Positions 27,546 to 36,986 are shown, counted from the stretch's first letter. The stretch: DNA of 64,000 bases from Saprospiraceae bacterium (GCA_026129545.1 JAHCHX010000001.1:2727501-2791500); one strand, 5' to 3'. The notes: generated from the letters alone by a model not told the origin. A program made the numbers and translations.

Positions 27546-28883
27546 ATGCTTTCATTACAAGAGCTTTACGTCATATACAGACAACATCCCGTCGTCTGCA
27601 CCGACACTCGGCAACTCACGCCTGGTTGCCTCTTTTTTGCGCTGAAAGGCGACAACTTCGACGGCAACAAGTTTGCACTACAGGCATTGGAACAAGGCGC
27701 AGCGTATGCCGTGATAGACGACCCGGCTTACGCAAAAAGCAGCAATTGCTTGCTCGTGACAAACGTGCTGCATTTGCTCCAAGACTTAGCCACCCATCAT
27801 CGTCGCCAGTTCGATATCCCTGTCATCGCCATTGGAGGCTCCAACGGAAAAACGACCACAAAAGAGCTAATCGCGGCGGTGTTGTCCAACCACTACCCGT
27901 GCCATTATACCAAAGGCAATTTCAACAACCATATCGGTGTGCCGCTTACACTGCTCTCCATGCCCGACGACACGGAAGTGGCCGTGCTCGAAATGGGGAC
28001 GAACCAACCCGGCGACATCGCTCAACTCTGCGAAATCGCCCGCCCCACACACGGGTTGTTGACCAATATCGGGAAGGAGCATTTGGAGGGGTTTGGCAGC
28101 CTTGAAGGCGTGAAAAAAGCCGAAGGCGAACTCTATCGCTACCTCGCTCGGCACAATGGATGGGTATTCGTCAACCAATCTGAAAAATACCTCTCTTCCA
28201 TGACACGACACCATCGCCGACGCATCCAGTACACCCGAACGGAAGCACTTGTCCCCGGCGATGATAAAGAGACGATTCGAGTGATGCTCGTGGAAGAAGC
28301 CCCTTTCATACGAGCAGCGTTTCTATCCGATGAATCTGACCATGTGGTGGAAATTCAGACACAGCTCGTGGGCCATCACAACTTCAACAATGTGATGACC
28401 GCCATCGCGCTTGGCGTTTATTTCAAAGTCCCCGCAGAAAAAATCAAAACTGCCCTCGAAAACTACAAACCTGCCAACAACCGCTCCCAACTTCTCCAAT
28501 ATGGCGACAACACTATTCTGCTGGATGCTTACAACGCAAACCCCTCAAGCATGAGGCCAGCATTGGAAAGCCTGAAAGCCATCTCGGCCAAACAGAAGGT
28601 AGCAATTCTCGGCGATATGCTTGAATTGGGCGAGGAAAGCCTAAAAGAACATGAAGCCATCGTGCGCTTCGCTGCTCGCCAGCGTCCCGATGTACTCGTG
28701 TTGGTAGGCCCCGAATTTGGCCGCACCCATTTTCAAAAACACGGAGCCATCCATTTTGCCGATACCGCCGCAGCAAAGGACTGGTTCGCGCAACAACGAT
28801 TCGACGATGCCCTGATTTTGATAAAAGGCTCGCGGGGAATGAGGCTTGAGGAACTCGTGCCGCACTCGGTCAATGCCCCGTGA
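27546..28883 (+). CDS. murF: UDP-MurNAc-tripeptide--D-alanyl-D-alanine ligase
   Basis: Adds D-Ala-D-Ala to the UDP-MurNAc-tripeptide, the last cytoplasmic step of peptidoglycan precursor synthesis. 445 residues, typical of the family. Mur-ligase parts: an N-terminal UDP-binding domain (VVCTDTRQLTPGCLFFALKG, about 16-35), the ATP-binding centre with AIGGSNGKTTTKELI (about 98-112) and VAVLEMGTNQPGDI, and a C-terminal domain with LLDAYNANPSSMRPAL and AILGDMLELG. It follows the gldJ-like gene, separated by a terminator and its own promoter, and converges with murQ. Confidence 0.96.
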   Translation: MLSLQELYVIYRQHPVVCTDTRQLTPGCLFFALKGDNFDGNKFALQALEQGAAYAVIDDPAYAKSSNCLLVTNVLHLLQDLATHHRRQFDIPVIAIGGSNGKTTTKELIAAVLSNHYPCHYTKGNFNNHIGVPLTLLSMPDDTEVAVLEMGTNQPGDIAQLCEIARPTHGLLTNIGKEHLEGFGSLEGVKKAEGELYRYLARHNGWVFVNQSEKYLSSMTRHHRRRIQYTRTEALVPGDDKETIRVMLVEEAPFIRAAFLSDESDHVVEIQTQLVGHHNFNNVMTAIALGVYFKVPAEKIKTALENYKPANNRSQLLQYGDNTILLDAYNANPSSMRPALESLKAISAKQKVAILGDMLELGEESLKEHEAIVRFAARQRPDVLVLVGPEFGRTHFQKHGAIHFADTAAAKDWFAQQRFDDALILIKGSRGMRLEELVPHSVNAP

Positions 28884-28926
28884 ATGGAGCCGCCAAATGA
28901 GGAAGCGAAAAACCCCGCCTGTGCAA

Positions 28927-29733
28927 TCAAGACCCATAAGCACTCAACGCCGCACGCACACTTCCGAATCGCGCCAGCAACTTTTGGGCAGCCTCGTAGC
29001 TTAAGCCAGTGGCTTGCACTATCATCTTCGTGCCCCTGTCCACCAGCTTGTTGTTGGAGAGTTGCATATCCACCATTTTGTTGTCCTGCACCCGCCCAAG
29101 CCGAATCATGACAGCAGTGGAAATCATGTTCAGAATCAACTTTTGCGCGGTACCCGCCTTCATGCGCGTGCTGCCCGTCACGAACTCCGGCCCCACGACC
29201 GCAAGCACCGGGAAATCGGCTTCGGCCAATAGCGGCGCGCCGGGGTTGCAAGTGATGCAGCCCGTGGCAATACCCCGCTCCCGACAAGCCCTAAGGCCAT
29301 GAATCACATAAGGGGTGGTGCCTGAAGCCGCGATGCCCACCACGGTGTCCAGCTCATCCACTTGCCATATTTTCAAATCCTGCCAAGCCTGCGTCTCGCT
29401 GTCCTCCGCGCCCTCCACAGCCTTGCGAATGGCCGAGTCCCCCCCCGCTATGAGACCCACGACCCACTCAGGGGGCGCTCCGAATGTGGGCGGAATCTCT
29501 GAAGCATCCACCACACCGAGCCGCCCACTAGTGCCGGCGCCGATATAAAACAGGCGCCCTCCCTCGCGCATTTTCGGCACGATGGCCTCCACCAACGCCT
29601 CTATCTGGGGAATGGCCTGCGCCACCGCCAAAGGAACGAGCTGGTCTTCCGCATTGATGTTGAGCAGCAATTCGCGCACACTCATTTTTTCCAGATGGCG
29701 GTATTTTGAAGCACTCTCAGTTACCTTTTCCAT
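28927..29733 (-). CDS. murQ: N-acetylmuramic acid 6-phosphate etherase
   Basis: Cleaves the lactyl ether of MurNAc 6-phosphate to GlcNAc 6-phosphate in recycling of cell wall material. 268 residues from the ATG at 29733; a TTG three codons earlier is ignored. The SIS-type sugar-binding motifs are complete: RLFYIGAGTSGRLGVVDASE (about 65-84) with GTSGRLG and the catalytic Glu, GIAASGTTPYV, and EFVTGSTRMKAGTAQKL. Slightly shorter than the 300-residue E. coli enzyme. Convergent with murF (43 bases between the stops). The MurNAc uptake or anhydro-MurNAc kinase partner is not in the window. Confidence 0.94.
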   Translation of the reverse strand: MEKVTESASKYRHLEKMSVRELLLNINAEDQLVPLAVAQAIPQIEALVEAIVPKMREGGRLFYIGAGTSGRLGVVDASEIPPTFGAPPEWVVGLIAGGDSAIRKAVEGAEDSETQAWQDLKIWQVDELDTVVGIAASGTTPYVIHGLRACRERGIATGCITCNPGAPLLAEADFPVLAVVGPEFVTGSTRMKAGTAQKLILNMISTAVMIRLGRVQDNKMVDMQLSNNKLVDRGTKMIVQATGLSYEAAQKLLARFGSVRAALSAYGS

Positions 29734-29884
29734 GTATTTCAAAGTTGATTTACAAGCGTTTGCAAGCCGTTTTGGATTTTAACAAATTTTGCAAAAGCCC
29801 TAACATCTTTTAAAAGACGCGAGATAAGAAAGCCCTGCACCTTTCAGGCAGATTTTTGAAAGCAGTCACAAAAACGAAAAAATC

Positions 29885-31078
29885 ATGTTTGCCAAGACCC
29901 ACATACTCGTCTCATTCCTACTGTTGGCTTTTTTGCTGACTTCCTGCCGCACCGCACAAAAATTCATCGAAAGCGGCGACTACGATGGCGCCATCGAATT
30001 TTGCGTCGGCAAATTGCGCGGCAAATCGAAGAAAAAAACCGAACTCGTGCAAGGGTTGGAAGCGGCTTTTCAGAAAGCCCAAGCCCGCGACCTCGCCACC
30101 ACGGAGCGCCTCGCTGCCAGTGGCCGACCCGAAAACTGGGAGCGCATCAATGCCATCCACCGCAACATGGCGGCCCGTCAGCGCAAGGTCAGCCCCCTCA
30201 CCCCCCTCGTGTCGAAGGACGGCTACCGCGCCCGGTTTGAGTTTGTGGACATCGCCACGCTGGAGCGCGAAAGCCGCGAAAAAGCAGCAGAGTATGTCTA
30301 TGACCGCGCCAAGACCCTGCTCGCCCGAGGCGAAAATGGCGACCGCCTTGCCGCCCGCGAAGCTTTCCGCGAATTGCAGGATTTGCAGACAAAATACTTC
30401 CGCCACTACAAAGACACAGAGCAGCTGAGCGAACGCGCCCGCGACCTCGGCACCTCGTACATCCTCTTTGAAGTCAAAAACCACTCCGACAAAATGCTGC
30501 CGCGCTCATTCGTGGAGCGGGTGACGACCATGAGCAAGCGCGATTTGGACAGCGAATGGAAGGCATTTTTCTTTGAAGCACAGCCCGGCGCTCAATACGA
30601 TTACAAAGCAATTTTCAAAATCCGTCAAGTGGACATCAGCCCAGAGCGCGTCCACGAACGCGCCTACACCGACGAAAAGGAAATAGAGGACGGCTGGGAA
30701 TATGTACTCGACGAAAGGGGCAATGTGAAAAAAGACTCGCTCGGCAATGACATCAAAGTGCCCCGAAAAGTGTGCATCTACGCGAATGTGCTAGAGGTCT
30801 ATCAAACAAAAGCAGCCCGGCTGACCGGCGCGGTGGAAATCTATGATGCCTATCGCAACACCCTGCTCGACACCCGCGAGATGGGCACCGAAATTTTATT
30901 TGAAAACTACGCCAGCACCTTCACGGGCGACCGCCGAGCACTCAGCGAGCAAACAAAGCGCCGCATCGGCAACGCGCCCATGCCATTTCCCCGCGACGAA
31001 GATATGTTGGTGCAGGCTGCCGACCGGCTGAAACCCAACCTGAGGGACGAATTGCGCCGCAACAAAGCCATTTTGTAG
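29885..31078 (+). CDS. Lipoprotein of unknown function
   Basis: 397 residues with a lipoprotein signal ending at FLLTSC (Cys20). The N-terminal part of the mature protein has a TPR-like helical look (KFIESGDYDGAIEFCVGKL, then a Lys/Gln-rich helix) and is followed by long charged helices (about 110-185). A mixed C-terminal domain begins SYILFEVKNHSDKMLP and contains KVCIYANVLEVYQTKAARL. I do not recognise a named family; the layout suits an envelope scaffold of Bacteroidota. It is preceded by 150 bases of spacer after the divergent murQ and ends in a hairpin. Confidence 0.75.
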   Translation: MFAKTHILVSFLLLAFLLTSCRTAQKFIESGDYDGAIEFCVGKLRGKSKKKTELVQGLEAAFQKAQARDLATTERLAASGRPENWERINAIHRNMAARQRKVSPLTPLVSKDGYRARFEFVDIATLERESREKAAEYVYDRAKTLLARGENGDRLAAREAFRELQDLQTKYFRHYKDTEQLSERARDLGTSYILFEVKNHSDKMLPRSFVERVTTMSKRDLDSEWKAFFFEAQPGAQYDYKAIFKIRQVDISPERVHERAYTDEKEIEDGWEYVLDERGNVKKDSLGNDIKVPRKVCIYANVLEVYQTKAARLTGAVEIYDAYRNTLLDTREMGTEILFENYASTFTGDRRALSEQTKRRIGNAPMPFPRDEDMLVQAADRLKPNLRDELRRNKAIL

Positions 31079-31090
31079 CGGCATCTCTCC

Positions 31091-31129
31091 TACACTCGTC
31101 GGACGAATCGAAATCGCCCGACGAGTGTA
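31091..31129. terminator. Hairpin between convergent genes
   Basis: TACACTCGTCGG (31091-31102) is exactly complementary to 31118-31129, with extra pairing (CGA/TCG) inside. It lies between the lipoprotein stop (31078) and the bestrophin-like gene stop (31147). Confidence 0.7.
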
Positions 31130-31146
31130 AAAACTCGGAATACGCA

Positions 31147-32025
31147 TCAAATAAGCTCATGGATGTGCGCTTGGATGCTCTGCGCCATCCGGCCCAACGG
31201 CAAGTCATTTTCGTCCGCTCCGAAAGGCTCCTCGATTTCCTCGGCGATGATTTCCAAACTAATCAGCACATAAAAGATAAACCCGACCATAGGCACCACA
31301 TAGTAGCCCAAATTGAACACATACCCAAAAGGAAGCGTGGCGACATAGACGATGATGAATTTTTTGATGAACGTGCTGTAAGAATATGGAATCGGCGTGT
31401 TTTTGATACGCTCGCAGGCCCCGCAGATATCCGTGAACGACTGCAACTCCGCATTTAAAAAGAGCATCTGCTCGCCCGTGATTTTTTTCTCCTTGTGTAG
31501 ATTGCTGACCTGCCTGAACATCATGGCGGCCACTTGGTTGGGAATGTGCTTATCCGCGTCAAGCTTGCGGCGCACGTCGTCGGGCAAATGGTCGAACAGC
31601 TCGATGCGCGTGTCGTTGCTGCGCAGGTGGTTTTTCAAAACGGTGGCATAGGCTGGAATTATGATGCGAAAATAGCCACGAGCCGAATCCCCCTCGGGCA
31701 ACATAGCTGCGAGTTTCATGGCAAGGTTGCGGCTGTTGTTCACCAAAGCACCCCATAGCTTGCGACCTTCCCACCAGCGTTCGTAGGCCGTGTTGGTGCG
31801 AAAAACGAGCGCGAAAGAAATGACAAACCCCAACAGCGTGTGCATCATGGAGATATTGCGGATGTTGCTATCCTCGCTCAACTTCCAATACTCCAACTCA
31901 AGCCACGCGACAAAGGCCGAATAAACGCACACAGCGATTATCCATGGGAAAAGCCTCCGCAGCGTGTCGGAGCGTTGAAAGCGGTAAGTGGCAGGGAGCC
32001 ACGATTTAGGGTCGTGCGCTATCAT
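31147..32025 (-). CDS. Bestrophin-family (UPF0187) membrane channel
   Basis: 292 residues. N-terminal WLPATYRFQRSDTLRRLFPW and the helix pair following it, then LLGFVISFALVFRTNTAYERWWEGRKLWGALVNNSRNL, the conserved core of the bestrophin family (residues about 65-100), and two later hydrophobic helices (about 215-260, with GFIFYVLISLEIIAEEIEEPFG, the acidic neck/cytosolic motif). Bacterial bestrophins form pentameric ion channels in the inner membrane; some conduct anions and others cations, and the selectivity here is not readable. Confidence 0.92.
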   Translation of the reverse strand: MIAHDPKSWLPATYRFQRSDTLRRLFPWIIAVCVYSAFVAWLELEYWKLSEDSNIRNISMMHTLLGFVISFALVFRTNTAYERWWEGRKLWGALVNNSRNLAMKLAAMLPEGDSARGYFRIIIPAYATVLKNHLRSNDTRIELFDHLPDDVRRKLDADKHIPNQVAAMMFRQVSNLHKEKKITGEQMLFLNAELQSFTDICGACERIKNTPIPYSYSTFIKKFIIVYVATLPFGYVFNLGYYVVPMVGFIFYVLISLEIIAEEIEEPFGADENDLPLGRMAQSIQAHIHELI

Positions 32026-32296
32026 ACAAAACTGATTTGTGGAATTGTTGATTAGTGGTGTGTTGGCGATTGGCGGAACTGGGATTTTCGTGTAAAATTG
32101 AGAGCGGTTGAGAGGTTTTAGAGAAACAGAGGCAATGAACGACGGGGAAAAATACGCACCTCAAAATAAATTTAGAGGCCCTGTCAACGCACATTGAAAA
32201 AAAGTTGAATTTTGTCCGCCAAAATCCATCACGCCGCTCCAGTCCAGCCAACCTTTGCCCCTGTTTTTTCGTTCTTGTGAAAAAAATGTAACTGCC

Positions 32297-32716
32297 ATGT
32301 TTCGTCGCCCGCAAATGCCCGACGTTTTTGAGCGCCTCGAACGCGAGGCCAGCGATGACTTTCGTTTACTCGACGAATTGGGGCCGACGCATTTTGGGGC
32401 CGAGCACTTGATGGAACTCCATGCACGCACCCGCAGTCGGCTCGCGCTATTCAAAGGCCGCCAACGATTGGCCATGTTCGTCGGCGTAGTGGGGGCCGGT
32501 TGGGCACTGCTTGCGGTGATACTTCATTTCGTGGGTTTTCGATGGCCATCCTTTGCGACCTTGGGAGCAGCAGCCTTGTGTTTCGCAGGTTTTCTTTTCA
32601 TCGTTTTTTGGCAAAAAAAACGCTTCGAGAGCAAAGGCGAGCTCGAATACGCGCAGCGCGTGATTGAAGAGGAACTACGCCGACGCGCCCAATTGCGCCG
32701 CGAAGCGAACAGATAA
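32297..32716 (+). CDS. Small membrane protein, unknown
   Basis: 139 residues from the ATG at 32297. A charged N-terminal half (MFRRPQMPDVFERLEREASD, helical) precedes two hydrophobic helices (about 60-80 and 85-105, ATLGAAALCFAGFLFIVFW) and a basic amphipathic C-terminal helix (EYAQRVIEEELRRRAQLRRE). No family recognised. It lies only 9 bases upstream of the methyltransferase gene, so the two are probably one operon. Confidence 0.65.
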   Translation: MFRRPQMPDVFERLEREASDDFRLLDELGPTHFGAEHLMELHARTRSRLALFKGRQRLAMFVGVVGAGWALLAVILHFVGFRWPSFATLGAAALCFAGFLFIVFWQKKRFESKGELEYAQRVIEEELRRRAQLRREANR

Positions 32717-32725
32717 CCCCCTCCC

Positions 32726-33886
32726 ATGCCACGCTTCCAATTCCTCGCCGCTTTTCGAGCCGCCTTCGAAGCAGGCTCTATGCTCAAATGCATCCTGAGC
32801 AAGCCTACCCCGGCAGCCACTGCCGACCTCAAAAACATCTACCTCCGACCTGTGACCTTGAAAAAAGGTCTTTTCGTATCGTTCACCTTTCGTTACAAAA
32901 CCCGCGACGAGGTCAAAAACTTTGACATAGAAACGGCAATCTTACAATTGGAGCAGCTGTTGGGACACTCCTTCTTGAACGCGGATTTGCTCACCACCGC
33001 TCGCGATTTCCATCTGAGCTTTTCCAAAAACGGCGAACCTACTTTCTCTTCCCAAAAAGCATCACACACGACCAACGCCGATACCACCCACGACCGCACC
33101 AAACTGCGCATGCTCGCCCCCACCGCCCCATGGCTACACGCCTTGGGCATCACCACCGCGCAGGGACAAATTCGAGCCGACGCGCAAGACAAATGGCGCC
33201 AAATCAACAAGTACCTTGAGGTGATTGGCAGCCTGCTGCGCGATTGCCCGCTCCCCACCGCCCCCCACATCGCCGATATGGGTTCGGGAAAAGGGTACCT
33301 GACCTTTGCCCTCTACGACTTTTTGAAAAACAAACTTTCCCTAACCCCACACATCACAGGCATCGAGCTGCGCCCCAACTTGGTGGCGCTGTGCAACGAA
33401 ACCGCCCAAGCAGCTGGTTTCGAGGGACTTCGATTCATCTCGCAGGATATAGCCGACTATCGCCCCGAACGGCTGGATATGCTCATCGCGCTGCACGCTT
33501 GCGACACAGCCACCGACTTGGCGCTGGCAGCGGGCATCCGCAACAAAGCCCAAATCATCGTCGCGGCACCTTGTTGCCACAAACAAATCCGCAAGGAAAT
33601 GCACACGCGCAACGAACTCGCCCCCGTGTTGCGGCACGGCATACTCGAAGAGCGCCAGGCAGAAATCGTGACCGATGGCATTCGCGCACTCCTGCTCGAA
33701 GCCGAGGGCTACAAAACGCAGGTGTTCGAGTTCATATCCACCGAACACACGGCTAAGAATGTGATGATTGCCGCCACTGCGGGCGCTCCACTACGGAAGG
33801 AAATGGTTTTGGAAAAAGTAGCGGCGTTGAAGGCGGGTTTCGGCATCAAGACGCATTATTTGGAAAAACTACTCGAGGAACGTTGA
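32726..33886 (+). CDS. SAM-dependent methyltransferase (methyltransf_32-like)
   Basis: 386 residues. A N-terminal domain of about 130 residues with mixed strands comes first; the class I methyltransferase fold follows, with motif I in IADMGSGKGYLTFALYDFL (about 187-205), acidic strand 2 in HITGIELRPNLVALC, and LIALHACDTATDLALAAG as motif IV. Then a CCHKQIRKEM segment, as in the methyltransf_32 / GSTCD-like family. The target is unknown; related proteins are thought to act on RNA or small thiols. Start at 32726 kept because the GTG/ATG options further in would cut into the N-terminal domain. Confidence 0.85.
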   Translation: MPRFQFLAAFRAAFEAGSMLKCILSKPTPAATADLKNIYLRPVTLKKGLFVSFTFRYKTRDEVKNFDIETAILQLEQLLGHSFLNADLLTTARDFHLSFSKNGEPTFSSQKASHTTNADTTHDRTKLRMLAPTAPWLHALGITTAQGQIRADAQDKWRQINKYLEVIGSLLRDCPLPTAPHIADMGSGKGYLTFALYDFLKNKLSLTPHITGIELRPNLVALCNETAQAAGFEGLRFISQDIADYRPERLDMLIALHACDTATDLALAAGIRNKAQIIVAAPCCHKQIRKEMHTRNELAPVLRHGILEERQAEIVTDGIRALLLEAEGYKTQVFEFISTEHTAKNVMIAATAGAPLRKEMVLEKVAALKAGFGIKTHYLEKLLEER

Positions 33887-34153
33887 GAGCAGGGCTGTAG
33901 TTTTTTCCACCCTGCCATTTCTGGCGCAAACCCAACCAACGGCAGCGTTGCAAGATTTTCCGGCACCGATTGGCAAGCAAGCGGCGGCAGGCACGCCATG
34001 CCGCCATTCTCCCCACTGTTAAGTTTTTTCGCGCTCCCTTGCTTCTCACCGTCGGCTTGCCGACATTTGTAAGGGTGTCGCGTTTTCGAGCGTGCGCACG
34101 GAGCTACACCGAGCTGGCCTGCTCTTTTTTGCCACACAAACTTTCGTAAGGTC

Positions 34154-35656
34154 ATGCGCCTCGTGCTTTCTTTTTTCTCGCTCTTTATCTTGTCTGCATT
34201 TTCTGCAAATGCTCAACAAGGCTACGGCAATCAATTGATTTTTGGGCGGTTCAACAGCCCTTACCCTTCCGGCACTATCCTCAATTTCAATGGCGACACG
34301 CTGAAAATTGAGCCTGTCAACAAACAAATGGAATTTGAAGGCTCCTGTGCCATTATGTGCGATTCCGTGGGCAGGTTGCTGTTCTATTCCAACGGCTGCT
34401 ACATCGCCAACGCCGCCCATCAGGTGATGGCCAATGGAGACTCTATCGGGAAAGACCTCTTGGAAGCCAGCTTCTGCAAAACCGGGGGCAATCCGTTAAT
34501 TCAAGGTATTATAGCCTTGCCAAAGCCCGGCAGCTCCCACCTGTATTACCTGTTCTACACGGACATCGGCGACCCTTATTTCATGCAGCCGTTCTTCCCG
34601 CTGGCTCCGGTTACACTCTATTTTTCCGTGATAGACATGGCGATGGAAAATGGGCTGGGGAGGGTGGTAGAGAAAAATGTGGTCCTTTTGCAAGACACCT
34701 TTTCAAGGGGGATGATACAGGCCGCAAGGCATGCCAACGGGAAAGACTGGTGGGTCATACAGCCAAAGTCACATTCCAATTGCTACTGGACGTTTTTGCT
34801 AACTGAGAACGGGGTTGATACCGCTTTTATCCAATGTGTCGGGCAGATATGGGGAGATAATGACCCACAAGGGCAAGCTGTTTTTTCTCCCAACAACCTA
34901 AAATATGCGAGAGGCAACTTCTATTTTGGCCTGAGCATCTTTGATTTTGATGACCATACCGCCACGTTAAGCAATCCGATAAAAATAGACTTTGGGCAAG
35001 ACACTTTTAACTTTAACGGCGCAGCCTTTTCCTCTAACTCTCGCTTTATTTATGCCCCATGCCATAATAAACTCTGGCAATTCGACATATCGGCTTCCGA
35101 TATATCCAGTAGCCGGATTCTTGTCGGAGAGTTAAATACCCCCCCAGACATTCTTGCAACGACACGTTTTTGCCAAGCGAGGCTAGCGCCAGATGGGAAG
35201 ATATACATTGCTGGGAGGGCGCCCAACAGGCACCTTCATGTAATCAATAGCCCAAACTGCTATGGGGCGGATTGTGATTTGCAACAATATGCCCTCGAAC
35301 TGGCAGCGAGAAACGGCAACACCATGCCCAATATGCCACATTACAAGCAATGGAGCGAGGATGATACCTGTGAGACCGTAAGTTCATCCCATACAGGCGA
35401 AAAAGAACCAGATTTTATTGGCTTTTCTCCCAACCCCGCCACCGACGAGGTGCTCGTCAGCCTCCACCATCCGATGGAGGGTCGCTGGCAGCTGGTGGCG
35501 CCATCGGGTCAGGTGGTGCGCGCCGGTCTCTGGGCCGCGGCGCAGACCACGCAGCGCATTGATGTCAGCCGCCTCGGAGCCGGGGTGTACTTCTTCCGGT
35601 TCGTGGCCGAATCGGGGCGGGTGGTGACCACGCGGAAAGTGGTCGTGGCGCGGTGA
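34154..35656 (+). CDS. T9SS type A sorting-domain protein, beta-propeller-like
   Basis: 500 residues. Signal peptide 1-20 (ending SANAQ); a long beta-rich body in which strands of the type GRLLFYSNGCYIANAAH, KPGSSHLYYLFYTDIGD and KIYIAGRAPNRHLHVI suggest a propeller (about 40-400), a type common in Bacteroidota surface proteins; and a C-terminal T9SS type A domain (about 422-500: GFSPNPATDEVLVSLHHP ... SRLGAGVYFFRF ... RKVVVAR). Expected to be secreted through T9SS. No catalytic motif was seen. Confidence 0.85.
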   Translation: MRLVLSFFSLFILSAFSANAQQGYGNQLIFGRFNSPYPSGTILNFNGDTLKIEPVNKQMEFEGSCAIMCDSVGRLLFYSNGCYIANAAHQVMANGDSIGKDLLEASFCKTGGNPLIQGIIALPKPGSSHLYYLFYTDIGDPYFMQPFFPLAPVTLYFSVIDMAMENGLGRVVEKNVVLLQDTFSRGMIQAARHANGKDWWVIQPKSHSNCYWTFLLTENGVDTAFIQCVGQIWGDNDPQGQAVFSPNNLKYARGNFYFGLSIFDFDDHTATLSNPIKIDFGQDTFNFNGAAFSSNSRFIYAPCHNKLWQFDISASDISSSRILVGELNTPPDILATTRFCQARLAPDGKIYIAGRAPNRHLHVINSPNCYGADCDLQQYALELAARNGNTMPNMPHYKQWSEDDTCETVSSSHTGEKEPDFIGFSPNPATDEVLVSLHHPMEGRWQLVAPSGQVVRAGLWAAAQTTQRIDVSRLGAGVYFFRFVAESGRVVTTRKVVVAR

Positions 35657-35666
35657 GGGGACCTGC

Positions 35667-36416
35667 TCACTTCATTCGCCGATACATCTCGAACTTTGCC
35701 AGCCCCAGTCGTTGCAGAAAATGCGAACACGACACACGCAACACGCCAAGACCGTATTTCATGCTGCGGCGAAAATTGATGCTTGAAGCCTCTTCAAAGT
35801 ATTTGGTCGGGCAAGTCACCTCGCCAATGTCGAAGCCTGCATAGACAATTTGGGAGAGCATCTCATTGTCAAACACAAAGTCGTCAGAGTTGCCATTGAA
35901 GTTGATGGTCTCCAGCACCTCGCGGCTGAAGGCGCGATAACCTGTGTGATACTCGGAGAGTTTGTAGCGAATGAGCAGGTTTTGGGTGAGTGTCAGGAGC
36001 CGATTGAAAATGTATTTGTAGAGCGGCATACCGCCTTTGAGCGCGCCCATGCCGAGTATGCGGGAGCCGAGCACCACTGGGTAGAGGTCTTCGCCGATGA
36101 TGTTCACCATGGAGGGGATGAGCTTCGGCGTGTACTGGTAGTCGGGGTGGAGCATGATGACGATATCGCCCCCCAGTTCCAGCGCCTTGTTGTAGAGCGA
36201 TTTTTGGTTTCCGCCGTAGCCAGTGTTTTTTTCGTGGATGATAATGTGTCGGATGCCCAATTGCTTGCCGAGCGTCGCCGTGTTGTCACGGCTATGGTCG
36301 TCGCAGAGAATCACCTCATCCACCAAATCGAGGGGGATTTCGCGGTATGTTTTTTCGAGTGTTTTGGCGGCGTTGTAAGCGGGCAGCACAACGACGACTT
36401 TTTTTCCTTTGTACAT
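35667..36416 (-). CDS. Glycosyltransferase family 2 (DPM1/DolP-mannosyltransferase-like)
   Basis: 249 residues from the ATG at 36416, where the GT-A fold starts (KVVVVLPAYNAAKTLEKTY). The frame is open another 59 codons upstream, through the repetitive spacer and into the tail of the next gene, which is not coding-like. Motifs: EVILCDDHSRDNTATL, HEKNTGYGGNQKSLYNKAL, the metal-binding IVIMLHPDYQYTP (DxD replaced by HPD), and YHTGYRAFSREVL. No transmembrane helices follow, so it is soluble or peripheral. Likely adds a sugar to a lipid or surface glycan. It probably shares a transcript with the DUF5606 and frr genes (all leftward). Confidence 0.9.
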   Translation of the reverse strand: MYKGKKVVVVLPAYNAAKTLEKTYREIPLDLVDEVILCDDHSRDNTATLGKQLGIRHIIIHEKNTGYGGNQKSLYNKALELGGDIVIMLHPDYQYTPKLIPSMVNIIGEDLYPVVLGSRILGMGALKGGMPLYKYIFNRLLTLTQNLLIRYKLSEYHTGYRAFSREVLETINFNGNSDDFVFDNEMLSQIVYAGFDIGEVTCPTKYFEEASSINFRRSMKYGLGVLRVSCSHFLQRLGLAKFEMYRRMK

Positions 36417-36501
36417 TGAGTTGGTTGATTCGATTGAGCCGATTGGTACTCCGATTGTTCCGATTGGGCCGATTGAGTTCGATTCAATCACGTTAATCGA
36501 A
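36417..36501. repeat. Degenerate CCGATTG repeat spacer
   Basis: CCGATTG occurs four times in about 40 bases (CCGATTGG, CCGATTGT, CCGATTGGG, CCGATTGAG), flanked by related GATTCGATT words, and ends in a TTCGATT/AATCGAA hairpin. It lies between the DUF5606 stop and the glycosyltransferase start, so it forms the leader of the latter. It gives a repetitive Ile-Gly-Pro text if read in frame, but is more likely noncoding. Confidence 0.6.
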
Positions 36502-36975
36502 TCAATCTTTTTGTGTCTCGGCGGTTTCCTCTTTTTTCTTGTCTTCCTCTTTAGCAGCTTCAGCTGCTTCCGCCTCGCGTTTGGCTTCTTCAAATATGCC
36601 GTTTTCGCGCATGAAGTTGAACCACTTGATGCACTTTTTGATGTCGTTGATGTGCACTCGGTCGCGGTCGTGTTCGGGCAAAATTTTGGTAAAATAGTCG
36701 CGGAAAATCGGGCTTGCCGAATCGAGGCTCACGGGAGGGTTTTCCTCGAGCTGGTCGAGCATTTTTTGAAAGACATCGGTGAGCAACACCGTGCCTTCCT
36801 CCGTGTCCGTGAAGATGCTGACCGTGGCAAGGGGGGTTATTTGTTGCTGTCGGGCAGGCACGAAGCGTGTGCGTTTTTCTTTTCGGTCTTCAATGACGAC
36901 GCCGTTGGCTCGCGTGGCAATCAATTTGTGTACGCCCGGAACACCCGCGACGACGAGGTATTTTTCTAAGTTCAT
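36502..36975 (-). CDS. DUF5606-family protein
   Basis: 157 residues. The N-terminus MNLEKYLVVAGVPGVHKLIA and the later segment LPEHDRDRVHINDIKKCIKWFN match the layout of DUF5606, a small protein family widespread in Bacteroidota. The C-terminal 25 residues are an Ala/Glu/Lys-rich low-complexity tail. Function unknown; the association with translation genes such as frr in this operon is an observation, not a proof. No membrane segment or signal. Confidence 0.85.
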   Translation of the reverse strand: MNLEKYLVVAGVPGVHKLIATRANGVVIEDRKEKRTRFVPARQQQITPLATVSIFTDTEEGTVLLTDVFQKMLDQLEENPPVSLDSASPIFRDYFTKILPEHDRDRVHINDIKKCIKWFNFMRENGIFEEAKREAEAAEAAKEEDKKKEETAETQKD

Positions 36976-36986
36976 TATTGAAACGG

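Noticed and set aside
36417..36593. A 59-residue N-terminal extension of the family 2 glycosyltransferase
   Set aside because: The frame is open, but it runs through the repetitive spacer and into the low-complexity end of the DUF5606 gene. The GT-A fold begins right at the ATG at 36416.
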